A stretch of DNA of 64,000 nucleotides from Cutaneotrichosporon cavernicola. Taxonomy: Eukaryota > Basidiomycota > Tremellomycetes > Trichosporonales > Trichosporonaceae. Made by a program: the position numbers and the translations under genes. The stretch lies in assembly GCF_030864355.1 (NCBI RefSeq), contig NC_083396.1, positions 2,914,001 to 2,978,000 on the forward strand, written 5' to 3'. Below the pieces are notes generated by a model. The model ran no database searches and had not been told where the DNA came from. It was given only the letters and a program-made list of their open reading frames with translations. Numbering within the stretch: the first letter of the stretch is position 1; each line of letters starts with the position of its first letter. Below are positions 11,845 to 22,550 of this stretch, in pieces.

Positions 11845-12981
11845 CTACTGCGGAACCTGCTCCTGCCCGAGCCCCTCAAGGTCCTTGAGGATGCTGTCGA
11901 GCGCCTCCTGGCGGATGGACTCTTGGCGCTGCTGCCGCGCGTTGAGGGGGTACCCGTACTTTAGCTCCTTGGGAGGCAAGCCGTACTCTGGCACAGGCTC
12001 GCCGTGGGCCTGCTGGTACGCCTCGGCGATGTACTCGGCCTCGTCTTCGGACCACTGCGAGCGGACAAGCGAAGCCGCGACAACATCCTTGTCCGACAGC
12101 TTGTGCTCTTCGAGATACTGGCGGAGGGTGAAGTTGTCCCGGGTGACGGGGTGGAGGACGTTGCCCTGCTTGATGACCAGGAAGACGTAGCGATGCTTGC
12201 CGGTACCCTTGGGCGGGGTGGGGGGCTCGTATGCGAGCAGCTCGGTACCAGGTGCAGTCATGAGGTCGGTCGCGCCAGAGATGACGGAGAGCGAAAGGTC
12301 GGTCTTGGCGTAGTGCACCCGCTGCTTGTACGTCTGGTTCTCATGGTCGGGAGAGTCGGGGTCGACCACGAGCAGCGTGTACTTTCCCTCGGGGTTAGGG
12401 TGGGTCGCGCTGGGCGTGGAGGGGTGCCCGAAGAGCTGGACGTGCACGCGAGGCGCCTCCTTCAGGCTCGATGGGGGAATGATCTTGCCGGCCTCGACGG
12501 CCTCGCCTGCGCCAGCCCAGACGGTCATGTCGGCAGTCGGGAGGATGTCGGGGAGGATATCCGGAACGACGCCGAGCTGGAACAGGCGCTGCATAAGCAG
12601 GTCGAGTCCGCCGTTACGACGCCACGCGCGCTCTGCCAGCTCGCGCATCACTGCCCGGTCCATGCTCCCGACGCCTGCGGTCGACGCAAACAGCCGCCGG
12701 GTTGCCGGGTCGTTGATCTCAGCATTCACCTCGAGTGCACGTATCCGCTCCGCCTGCTCTGGGCTGGGGCGGTCTCCCGCCTCGGTCTGCGCCTTCTCCA
12801 GCTGTGCGCGTACGCGGGCTGCGTCCGCCGCAATGTACTCGAGCGCGAGGTCGTACGCGGGCTCCTGACCGCGAGGGAGGGCGGGGTCGAACGCGACAGT
12901 CGACTCGGCACGCACAAAGGCTCTGAGAGGCCGGGAGGGGCCGGCGAAGCGGGATGCCCGGGCGAGGATCCTTGATGCCAT
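11845..12981 (-). CDS. MRPL35: Mitochondrial large-subunit ribosomal protein mL38 (PEBP fold), 378 aa
   Basis: Single-exon gene for a mitoribosome large-subunit protein with a phosphatidylethanolamine-binding-protein fold. The N-terminus MASRILARASRFAGPSRPLR is an Arg/Ser-rich targeting sequence. The PEBP domain (about residues 170-330) includes YTLLVVDPDSPDHENQ, a His-Tyr segment and the HRYVFLVIKQ strand. The residues between presequence and domain match the helical N-terminal extension of the yeast MRPL35/mL38 family rather than free PEBP/TFS1 proteins. The frame continues upstream to 13158 with another ATG, but that extension is hydrophobic and would spoil the presequence, so I take 12981. 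It diverges from the ubiquitin hydrolase gene. Confidence 0.86.
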   Translation of the reverse strand: MASRILARASRFAGPSRPLRAFVRAESTVAFDPALPRGQEPAYDLALEYIAADAARVRAQLEKAQTEAGDRPSPEQAERIRALEVNAEINDPATRRLFASTAGVGSMDRAVMRELAERAWRRNGGLDLLMQRLFQLGVVPDILPDILPTADMTVWAGAGEAVEAGKIIPPSSLKEAPRVHVQLFGHPSTPSATHPNPEGKYTLLVVDPDSPDHENQTYKQRVHYAKTDLSLSVISGATDLMTAPGTELLAYEPPTPPKGTGKHRYVFLVIKQGNVLHPVTRDNFTLRQYLEEHKLSDKDVVAASLVRSQWSEDEAEYIAEAYQQAHGEPVPEYGLPPKELKYGYPLNARQQRQESIRQEALDSILKDLEGLGQEQVPQ

Positions 12982-13297
12982 GGTGTAAATGGAGAGTGCC
13001 GAAGTCGTCGAGCTCGGCGTGATCTCGTTGTCGGTTGATCGGCGGAGGAAAACGCCCAACTTTTGGGAGTGGAAGGGGAGTGGAAGCGGGAGTATCTCCA
13101 CGTGTCTCTTACATAAGAGGATAAGATGACTGGCTGTATTACTCGCGACTGATGCCATGTACTAACTGTTGACAGTTTATCAACAATCTCTCTTCTACTT
13201 TACAAATCACATCGCTCATCACTTAATACCCTACACTTGCCACCACTTCTGAACACTTCCATCACTTATACCACACGCCGCCACCCCGCGGACCGTC
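12982..13297. promoter_or_regulatory. Divergent promoter, mL38 / ubiquitin hydrolase
   Basis: The 316 bp separate two outward-facing start codons. The middle is A/T richer than its surroundings, around 13090-13240, and contains ACTTAATACCC-like sequence near 13221. No specific factor site is claimed. Confidence 0.55.
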
Positions 13298-16200
13298 ATG
13301 CACAGCCCCCGCGACGGCGACCAGGCACCTCCCCCCGCACTGAACCTGAAGCGCCCCCCACCCTCCCCGTCTACATCCTCTTCACCCAAACGCGCCGCTT
13401 CCGAGGACCCTCTGGCGCTCGTAGCCGATCACCCTCCTCCTTCCGCCCTGCCGTCGAGTCCTCTAGGAATGGACATTGACGAGGCTGAGAGCACGGGGTG
13501 GGTCGCCCGCACCGGCCAGGTATCGCTCGCAGATGAGCGTTGTCGAGATGTCCAGGGAGCCGTGATGGGTGAGCGTGTGCATGTGTGTGTCGCTGACGGC
13601 AGCGTCGGGATCGCCGCCATTCACTCCAGGATCGACGTACTACCTCATCACGAAGAGCTTTTTCCAGGCACTCACCACGTACGCGTGCTCAGGCGAGGGC
13701 TCGACCCCACAGCCCGATTTTGACAAGCTTGCACAGGGTGATCCTGTCGAGCTATGGGCTCCGGGACGTGATGGCAAGGCCACGCTCCAGGCGTTCTGGA
13801 AGGTCCGCGATGGTCTCGAGGAGGACATTGACTTCATGTTCACCGGGGCGGATGGCTGGGATGCTCTCACAGCCCTGACGGGAAAGAGCGAGCCCGCGTT
13901 CCCGCGCATCTGCATGCCCGGCGGTACCATTGAGGTCTCTCCCAACATCTACTGCCTTCATGTGGTCACCACCACCCCATCAATTCCAGTTCCTCCAGCC
14001 ACCCCGCCAGGCCCTATCCTTTTCACGCTGCCCCGCTCGAGCACGGTCGTGCAGCTCCGGGAGTTCCTGCGGACCGTGCTCGCCAACCGCGTGAGCGCCA
14101 CAGCGCCCATCCGCGTCTTCTCTCTCGAATCCGCCGAGAGCCCTGCGGGCCTCAAGGTTATGGCAAAGGACCTCGCGGGGTTCAACGCCAAACTTCTGAA
14201 CGGCAACACCGACACCATTGAGACCTTGGGCTTTGCGAACAATGACTCGCTCGTTGTTGAGATTGGCAGCCCGAAATTCGAGGTGGACGTCGACTTGGCC
14301 ACGCAGAAGGCCATCAACATCGGTGGACCGGCTCCTCTCTTCGCCAAGCCCGCGTTCTATTCCGGGACATCCACTGTCGGCGAGTCGTCATCCAGCTCAA
14401 ACCAGTTTCTGTCGCTCGCCAACGCCAAGCACCCGATGATGATGACCCGCTCCCAGGTCCGAGGAAAGAGCGCTGGCAAGGGTCTCGTGGGTTTGAGCAA
14501 TCTCGGCAACACATGTTTCCTCGCGTCGGCAACTCAATGCCTCAGCAACACACACGTCCTTGTCGACTATTTCCTGAGTGAGACATCTCGGTGACTTTGC
14601 GCTGACTTTAGCCGATGTGTTCAAAGAAGAGCTCAACCCGGACAACCCCCTTGGAATGCACGGCCAGGTCGCCGAGGCGTTCGGTGATACCGTCCAGAAT
14701 CTCTGGGAGTCGCCATCCTTCTCGTCGTATGCACCCAGGAGGTTGAAGGGGACATGCTCGCGTTTCGCACCCCAGTTCGCCGGGTACGGCCAGCACGACA
14801 CTCAAGAATTCCTCGCCTTCCTCCTGGACGGGTTGCACGAGGACCTGAACCGCATTAAGAAGAAGCCCTACATCGAGAAGCCGGATTGGAAGGCGGGGGG
14901 CGGCGACCGCGAGCTCGCCGAGCTTGGAAGAGAATGCTGGGACGGGTACAAGCAGCGGAACGATTCGGTCATAGTCGACCTATTCCAGGGCCAGCTCCAG
15001 AGCACGCTCGTGTGCCCCGACTGCCACCAGGAGAGCATAACCATGGACCCGTTCATGTACCTCACCGTCCCGCTGCCCATCTCACAAACTCGCACCGTCA
15101 AGGTCATCTACTTCCCGCGCGACACCGAGAAACCGCCGCTCAGCGTCCACATGCTCCTCCCTGCCAACGCATCCTTCTCCACGCTCAAGGAGAAGCTCGG
15201 CAGGTTGACAGGGACACCATCATCGAACATTGTCGGCTTCGACCTGTGGAAGAACGGTATCTACCAGTGGTGGATGGATATTGACGCGACGACAACAATG
15301 ACGGACAACGACGTCGGTGTCTTCCACGAGGTCGGCGCGCCGGTGACGGCCACGGGCAAGGGCGTTGGTACACTCCCCACCGACGAGTCTGTGACCGTAC
15401 CAGTGTTCACCTTTACACTTGACGATGGTGCTCGCTCGTCGTACCAGCGTACACAAATGCCGGAGAATGGCTGTCTGGAGCCGTTTTTTATCACCCTGTC
15501 CAAATCCGAGACGACCGACCCTAGCGCAGTGCGCGAAGCGATCATGCGCGGCTACTCGCGCTTGGCGCGGCCCGAGAAGAGCGCCGACTTGTGGGTCCTC
15601 TCGAATGACCCACGCGCCAAGGTGATCGTGGACGACGACGAGAGCGTGTCGGATCTTCGCGTCGATTCGTCACCGGCCTCCTCTCAGGGGGCGACACTTG
15701 CCCCGCCCCTGGACATCCCCTTCACGGGCAGCCAGGCGTCCCTCGAAAGCCAATCGGGGCGCCTCGTCACACGCGGTGACATGTTCAAGGTCTTTGTGGC
15801 CGACGCCTCGTCGTCGGAGAGCCATTCAACGAGTTTCTTCACCAAGAAGGACCCAGCGGTCAACGCTCTGTATCGTCCAGGTGGACCGTCCAAGGCGTCG
15901 GGGTCTTGGTCGGGACTGGAGAAGCGGGCGCGTGCCAAGCGGCCGTTCTACAAACGCGTCTCGTCCGGCATATTCGGGAGTGCCGCCAACTCGGAGGACG
16001 AGTCTGAGGACTCAGGCTCGTCCGCGTGCGTGCGCAAGGGTGAGGCCATCTTTGTGCAGTGGAAGCAGGACAACTTCAACGAGTTCTTCGAGCGTGACAG
16101 GGAGGGTCTCGGTAAGCAACTCGAGGACCTCATCGACCCCGAGATTGCCAAGGACAAGGAGAAGAAGAAGGCTGGGCTCGCGATCACCCTCGACGACTGC

Positions 16201-17214
16201 CTCGACGAGTTCTCCAAGCAAGAGACGCTGGGCCAGAACGACGAGTGGTACTGTCCCGTGTGCAAGAAGCACGTGCAGGCGACGAAGAAGCTTGACATAT
16301 ACAAGGCGCCCGACATCCTCGTCATCTGCCTGAAACGCTTCGGGTCAGCCCGCAATCTTCGAGACAAGCTCGACCACCTGGTGCACTACCCGCTCGAGGG
16401 ACTGAATCTCGACGAGCGAATCGGCGAGAGGCGTATCACGCAGAGCCTGAGGCTGACGGATGAAGAGGCCAAGCATTACGGCATCGAGCACAGCACCGAG
16501 CCTTTCATCTACGACCTGTATGCCGTTGACAACCACTTTGGCGGCCTCGGTGGCGGGCACTACACCGCGTTCTGCCGCAACAAGATCGACGAACAGTGGT
16601 ACAACTACGACGACAGCCGCGTGTCCAAGGCTAGCACCGACGCCGTCAAGAACAACAGAGCTGCCTACCTCCTCTTCTATAAGCGGCGGACGGCGCGGCG
16701 GATTGGCGGCATCTCGAGAATTAAGGCTGAGGAGGCGAGCCGTGCTGCGACGCCCATGGGGTCGATGCCCGGCAGCCCGAACATCGGGCCGAGCGTACCC
16801 GCAAGCGCGATGGCGAGTACCATGCCATCAGGGCCTGGGAGCCCGAACGAGACCTCACCGATAGTGAGCGACGACGGCTCGAGTGACTCTGAGGACGAGA
16901 TTGCGCTGAGCGGCCGGCGGATCGGGCACACGCTCCCGACAATGCCGTACAACACAGCGCAGTCGATCGGGTTCGGGAACACGGCTTGGTCGCGCCAGAC
17001 AGACGTGCAGCACCACTTTGGTCAGGCGGGCCTGATGACGCCTGAGGCGTCCGAGAGCGGAGACAGAGACGAGTTCATCGAGGTCGCTGTACCGGCCCCA
17101 AGCACGTCAGGCGAGAGTGGGCTGGACGGCGGCTACGCCGTCGTGCCATCGCAGACGAGCGAGAGCGACGCCGAGATGGTCTCGATGCCGCGCTCCCCAC
17201 AAAGCTCGGAATGA
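13298..17214 (+). CDS. UBP12: Ubiquitin carboxyl-terminal hydrolase, USP4/15/Ubp12 type, 1282 aa
   Basis: Cysteine protease that removes ubiquitin from proteins. Exons: 13298-13568, 13603-14577, 14612-17214; both introns are 34 bp. Domain order: Pro/Ser-rich N-terminus; a DUSP domain at about residues 97-205 ([15 protein letters not shown]); the Cys box at about 390-410 ([17 protein letters not shown]) with the nucleophile Cys in NTCF; a [18 protein letters not shown] block; a CPDC and a later CPVC zinc pair; a long insertion typical of this family; and the His box [13 protein letters not shown] at about residue 1063, followed by [12 protein letters not shown]. An acidic Ser-rich tail ends the protein. 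The length is close to yeast Ubp12 (1254 aa). The second intron falls within the Cys-box block, after DYFL. The symbol is by analogy. Confidence 0.93.
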
Positions 17215-17279
17215 TGCAATGAATTGGCTATGGTAATGCATGTAATGGCAGACAACAATGCTAGTATGTCATCTATTAA
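17215..17279. other. 65-bp gap between convergent stop codons
   Basis: The ubiquitin hydrolase and sirtuin genes converge, with only 65 bp between stop codons. Their 3' UTRs probably overlap as antisense transcripts; this is inferred from the spacing. Confidence 0.5.
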
Positions 17280-18961
17280 TTATGGGCGTGCCACCTCCTC
17301 ACCGGGGTTGGACTCTGGGGTCCCAGCGGAGACGACGTCCTTCTTAGGAAGCTCGACGACGATTCCTGCGTCGAGGATACTCTTGACGGCCTCGACCTTG
17401 GGCCCAGAGTTTGTTCTGGTGTCAGCTGCACTGAGCTCGAATTTGCTTACGCCAAGTAATCGTCGAGGAAGGCGCGGAGGACAGGCCCGGCAACACGCTC
17501 CATCTTCTCCACGCCGTCGAGGTCGTCGGCACGCGACGGGCCCAACGAGACCATGAACACGGGCTTGCCCTGTTCTCGCGCCGCCTTGATGAGGCGGAAG
17601 GCCGAGTAGGTGGCAAGTGTAGTCCCCAGCACGAGGAGAGAGGACGCGGCCTCGACGAGCTCGAAGCTGGGGTTAGTGCTAGTGACAACTAGTGACAACT
17701 GCACGTACGAATCATCGCGCACCGGGGGCGGCAGCGTCTCGCCGAAGAAGATGACATTGGGCTTGACCTGGTGTCAGCTGGACAGGATATTTTAGTCTCA
17801 CAATGGACTTGTCTATCCCTTCAGCGACGCAGACCTCGCACTCGGGCACATTGAAGTTGTTGTAGTCCGCACCGGGAAGCTCGACGTCACCGTCGGGGTT
17901 GGTGCGAGGCATGCTGGTGTGAGCTTTATCTGGACGTTAAAGTTCACTTTCCTGTGTCCGCGGCCCACGCAGCCTCAGAGGCCCAAATGGGGTTACCGCC
18001 AGCGAGCTGGTCCTGCCAGTTGTCGCGGGACTGCTGGTGCCCGTGTAGAAGGCAGTGGACGCGGGCTAGTGTGCCGTGCAGCTCGAGGATGGGGTTTACT
18101 GCGCTCCTGATAGTGGTTGGAGGCGGGGTGCTAACGTGGGGATCGGACATGGACGAGCCTATGCGCAGACGCGGCCGTAGAGTTGCTGATGGCTCCACGT
18201 TGTGTCGCCGCATCGCGTCGTGTACCATACGCAGGGCTTTGCTGTGTAGGTTATCGACATTTTGTGTGATCAGACCTGGCGCAAGGCCGAGAGCCTGTAG
18301 CGCCGCGATGTAGATGTGTGTTGGGTTAGGCTTGGCATCTCGGACGGGCGGGTACTGTTGTGTAGGAGGTGGAGGGAGGAGAGCGGCGAGAGACGGCGTG
18401 GTGAGAGATAGTGTCAGCTGGTTGAACGATGTTACGGAGCTGGACTCACGCCCAGGAAGGAGCGACCCCAGTCTTCATGTCAGTACATCGACGTCAGAAT
18501 GACCCACATCGTTTCCTGTTGTCAGTTAGCTCCATGAGGTCAAAAAGTAGCTCACCTGAACAGCTCGCCGCGCGGCGAGTCCTCGACGAGTTCAGAGTAG
18601 AAGATGGGCCTGAGTCAGCTCGTTTGTGGAGATTTGCAGTTCCGATTCAATTAATTGAATGCGCCGCGATTCAACTAGTTGAGCTCCTCTCCGTTCTACT
18701 CCCCCACCTTGGCTCCCAACTGCCCACCACCCACAACACTCACGAGTAATTCGGGTTCAAATACCGCCCCTCCTCGCCGCGATACGCCCTAATCCCACTG
18801 TCGACGCTCACCCCAGCTCCCGTGATTGCGAGTGTCCGGCCCTTGCCCTTTGCGAGGAAGGATGCGAGGTGTTCACCCGCCGCGGAAATGGAAAGGAGGT
18901 CGAGGGCGGTTGGGGGGCGCGGTGGGCGGACAGGGATCGAGGGGATCGAGAGGCGGACCAT
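17280..18961 (-). CDS. Sirtuin (NAD-dependent protein deacylase), SIRT4-like, nine exons, 410 aa
   Basis: Removes acyl groups from lysine using NAD+. Exons in gene order: 18961-18744, 18609-18556, 18515-18508, 18472-18450, 18354-17948, 17913-17802, 17767-17709, 17666-17451, 17415-17280. Exon 3 is 8 nt. Motifs: ITGAGVSVDSGIRAYRGEEG (NAD site), LITQNVDNLH, ILELHGTL (catalytic His), VIFFGETLPPP and LLVLGTTLATYSAFRLI. The N-terminus (MVRLSIPSIPVRPPRPPTAL) is basic and suggests mitochondrial targeting, as in SIRT4. An insertion of about 45 residues separates QNVDNLH from ELHG. The first zinc pair reads VHCLLHGH, that is Cys-X2-His, while the second (VPECEVC) is a normal CX2C. Exon phases all close, so I trust the model. 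Intron 1 contains two palindromes. Confidence 0.9.
18645..18660. repeat. Palindrome ATTCA-N6-TGAAT (site 1)
   Basis: ATTCAATTAATTGAAT is a perfect 16-bp palindrome inside sirtuin intron 1. A near copy, ATTCAACTAGTTGAGC, starts 24 bases downstream at 18669. The same arms occur at 24544 and 36180. Confidence 0.7.
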
Positions 18962-19550
18962 TTTGGGAGGGATTTTGGGAAGGAGGGGGCAAGAGAGGAG
19001 GCGGGATGGAGGAGATGGAGATGGAAATGGAAGGAAGAAGGTAGTAGCGATTTGTGAGCTGTTGGCAACTTTCTGGTGGTGGAGGTGCCGCTGGTGGTGC
19101 GGGATGGATGTAGGTTGGCCACGTGTGCCGATCGCCGACATAAACACAGTCAAACCTTGAACTCATTTCGGGAAGCGCAGATGGTTAATGCAGGGGGGTA
19201 CGACGCCTCCAGAGCCTGATCAGCTCATATACTCATGTCGCGCTCATCTACTCATGTTCAACATGGACATGGCAGGGTCAGTGGTATGCAATGTCCACCT
19301 TACGCGTTTACGCCGATTATTTGCATTGAGCACAGGCAGAGACAGCTCCGCCAGAGTCCCTACACAAGAAACGCGCATGTACACTACTGCTACTCCTACG
19401 TCTATACATTGAATTCGTTGTCTGTGTGTTTCCGGGTGCGTGCATCGTTGTTGCAGTGTTGTGTGATGGCTCGATAATGTACACTTGAGGTCGATCTTGG
19501 ATGATGGTGGCACTTATGTGTGCGTGACATGATAGGTGCATTGTGGTGGT
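18962..19550. other. Upstream region of sirtuin and 3' side of the Wee1-like gene
   Basis: Both flanking genes run leftward. The 589 bp therefore hold the sirtuin promoter and C/T-rich leader (18962-19150 read on the minus strand) and the Wee1-like terminator. No additional gene is supported. Confidence 0.55.
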
Positions 19551-22550
19551 CTAGGCGTCGCCCATGATCACATCGCCCTCGCCATCGAGCCCGGCCGGCG
19601 GGGTTGTTGTAGATGACGGGAGGGGCATTGGCGAGCCCGTGAGGATCGAGTTTAGCCAGCCCTGGGGCCCGGGGTTGAGAGCAGGCCCACCGTTCCAGGA
19701 GCGCTGGATGACGGGGTGGGCCATGATCTGGTGAATGTTCGGTCGCTGGTCAGGGTCCGAGTTGAGGAGGGTGAAGATGAAGTCGGCCAGCTGGGGGCTG
19801 AACATGGACAGGTTGAGGAAACCAAAGTTGTCGTTGCGGAGGGCGGTCCAGCTCTCCCCACCCGACGGGAGATAAATGTTCATGGCCGTCTCGAGGAGGA
19901 TGAGACCGAAGCTGGGTTGTTAGCTCTAATCAAAAGAGTTAGCTTACCTGTAGATATCCGCTGGCTTGACGAACTTGCCCTTGAGCATTTCGGGAGGCAT
20001 GTACGTATGGTCGCCCTCGCGGTGGAGCTTCTCTTGCCTGACTTCGCCTATGGAGCCTCCAAGCTGGGAGCCTGCCACAATCTCGGCGGGAGAGATACGC
20101 GGCCAGCGCGTGGCAAAGCCAAAGTCGGCAATCTTGAGGCAGCGGTCGGCCGAGACGAGGATGTTGGCGGGCTTGAGATCAAAATGGACGACCCCGTTGT
20201 CGTGCATGTGGCGGATGCCGTCGCCGATATCGCGTGCAATCTTCCAGATGTAGCTCTCGTGAAGGTGCTCGTTTTGCTGGCCAAAGATCTCGAGGAACGC
20301 GGCAAGAGATCCCGCGCACTCCTCGGTTTGGATGTACAACTGTCTGTTCTGCTCCCAGGCGTCGACAAACTTGAGGACGTGGTCGTTAAGGTTCTTGGAC
20401 AGGTGGCGGAGAATGTCGACTTCCTCAAGGTGTCGGAGACTGTCGTCAGTCGAGGAAAATATTGGATCAACTCACCGGTCCTTGACACCATCAAATACGC
20501 CACGGGTAATCTTGACTGCAAAAGTACCCGAGCCATCACGCGCCTCGGCCTTGAGGACGGTTGAGAAGGCACCTCGTCCGATCTGTCCATGTGGGATGAA
20601 TCGGGAGTCAAAGATGTCCTGCTCTTCCTCTGGCAGCTCAATGGGCCCAAGTGGCATGGACTGTCTATGTGCGCGTCTCCGCTCGGCCTTGGTCAACTGC
20701 TTGTCCGCAACCGGGAGTGAGAGACGTGGAACTGCGACACTGCTAAGGGCGTTGAGCGAGCGCGAGAGGTTGGTAGGGCGGCCAGGGCTTGGCGTGGGGG
20801 TCTTGAGGCTTGAGGCGGCAGCTAAGACGGTTGCCGAGCCGCCGCCCTTGGTCGGCGTAATCTCGTCCTCACTGATCTCCGTTGTTGACGAGCTATTCGT
20901 GCGTAGGAGGCTCATGCTGCCGGCACCGGTGCCTAGGCGCTTGCTCGAGCCGAGGTTCATGGTCGGGCTGGAGGAATCGTCCATGAGGCTGTCGGGAGAC
21001 GACGTCGTGGTGACGGTTAAGTGCGGGACGTCGGCGCTGAGCTTGCGCATTGAAGGGAGAGTCTTGCGAGTCGACTGCGGGTGAAGGGCCAGCTTCGGGG
21101 CAAAGACATGACCAGAGTCCAAGCCCGAACCCAGAGATGGCTGCGAAACGGACATGGCGATGCGACCGGAGGAGCGCGGGTGTGAGTGGCCAAAAGCGTG
21201 TCGCTTCACGGGCGTGTTGGGCATAATGGGCTTCTCGTCCGTGTGGAACGCAAAGCTCGACACACGGTCGACAACAAAGTCATACTTGCTGGCCAGTGAG
21301 TCGCTCGGCACGTCGATGCCCAGTCCTGTTGGGCGGTGACCAAGTGATCGTGCTCTCTTGACGCTGGGACCTGGAATCGTGCCGAGGCGGAGTACTGACG
21401 GCGGGCAGATTGAGCGGTCACCTTCGTTGGAGCTGGTCGAGTCGCGGCCCTTGAACCTCTGCTTGATGCCTACGGCCGCGTCAAAGATCTCGGGGTTGGG
21501 CTTGACGTTGTCAAAATTGTGTTTGCTCGTCTCGAATACCGGCTCCTCGGCCATCGGTGGAGTCAGGCCGTTGCTCGCGATGGATGAGAGAGACGAGTTG
21601 GATCCAAGCTCTGATCGCCTTGGCTTGGGCGAGTGTAGCGGGAGCGCGAGGCCAGATTTTTGCCCAATGGAACGCGCAATGGACGTCTCGCGACGATGGG
21701 AGGTGCCACGGCCCGTGGTGTTTGGCATTGAGGATCGGGGCTTGCGGCCGAGGAGGTAGGCAGACTCAAACCCTTCGTTGCCGAGCTTGTCAGTCTGCAT
21801 ATCGCCGAGAGAGACTGCCTTCTTCTGAGAAGACAGGCTGTTGAGCTTCTGGGCCCGGACGCTTGTCGTCACGCGTGGGAGATTTGATCGGCGCAAGCTT
21901 CTTGGGTTGAGATCGCCCGACTGTGATGCGCGGATCGCCTGGAATAATGGAGGGGCTGGAACAGTCGTCACATGCTTGCCAAAAGTAGGCGACGATCCTC
22001 TGTCGATAAACAGCGACTTGGAAGGCTGGATGCGGTCCATATTGGGGGAGAACAAGTCGTCGCCACTGCTGCTCTGGTCCTTGGGGGGGCCGGCAACTGA
22101 GGAAAGAGAGCGAGAGGCGGCGAGCGAGCGCATGCAACCTGGGACACCGCGTATGGGGCTGTCGGGTGGGTCTGGCATCCGCATCTTGCGCGAAGACATG
22201 AAACCTGGTGTGGGAGAATCGCCGAGGGAAGGTGAAGACGAGTTGTCGCTGCCACTATGCCGATTTGGCGTCTGCTCGTGCAGTGGCAAGCGAGGAGATA
22301 GGTCAAAGCCGTGGTGGCGAGGGGATGGGGAGGGGGAGAGCTTGTGTTTGCCCTTGATGGCCGAGTGCGGGGAGCGGAAGCTAGTGGGTGGGCGGTGAGT
22401 GAGAAAGGGGCTGTCGTCCGTTGGCGTGCCAACTGCAGCCAGCGCCGGAGTGGGGAGGGGGTGTGATTGAGCCCACATCTGAGCGCGCATGGTTCGTCCT
22501 TGTCGCGAGCAAGAGGCTGTAGAGGTTGCCGAGTTGACGTGCTGGGCCAT
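19551..22550 (-). CDS. Wee1/Swe1-like protein kinase, 975 aa
   Basis: Inhibitory kinase of the cell-cycle CDK, expected to phosphorylate the Tyr in the CDK glycine loop. Exons: 22550-20476, 20439-19948, 19911-19551, with 36-bp introns. A 650-residue Ser/Pro-rich disordered N-terminus carries many SP/TP sites, as in Wee1 kinases. The kinase domain starts FIPHGQIGRGAFSTVLKAE, with VAIK-equivalent FAVK. The catalytic loop is HFDLKPANILVS, the Mg loop IADFGFATRW, and the activation segment EGDHTYMPPEML; DLKP/EGD..YM are hallmarks of the Wee1 subfamily. The frame is open upstream to 22634, but 22550 is the first ATG. A 2.7-kb gene-free upstream region suggests extensive transcriptional control. 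Confidence 0.88.
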
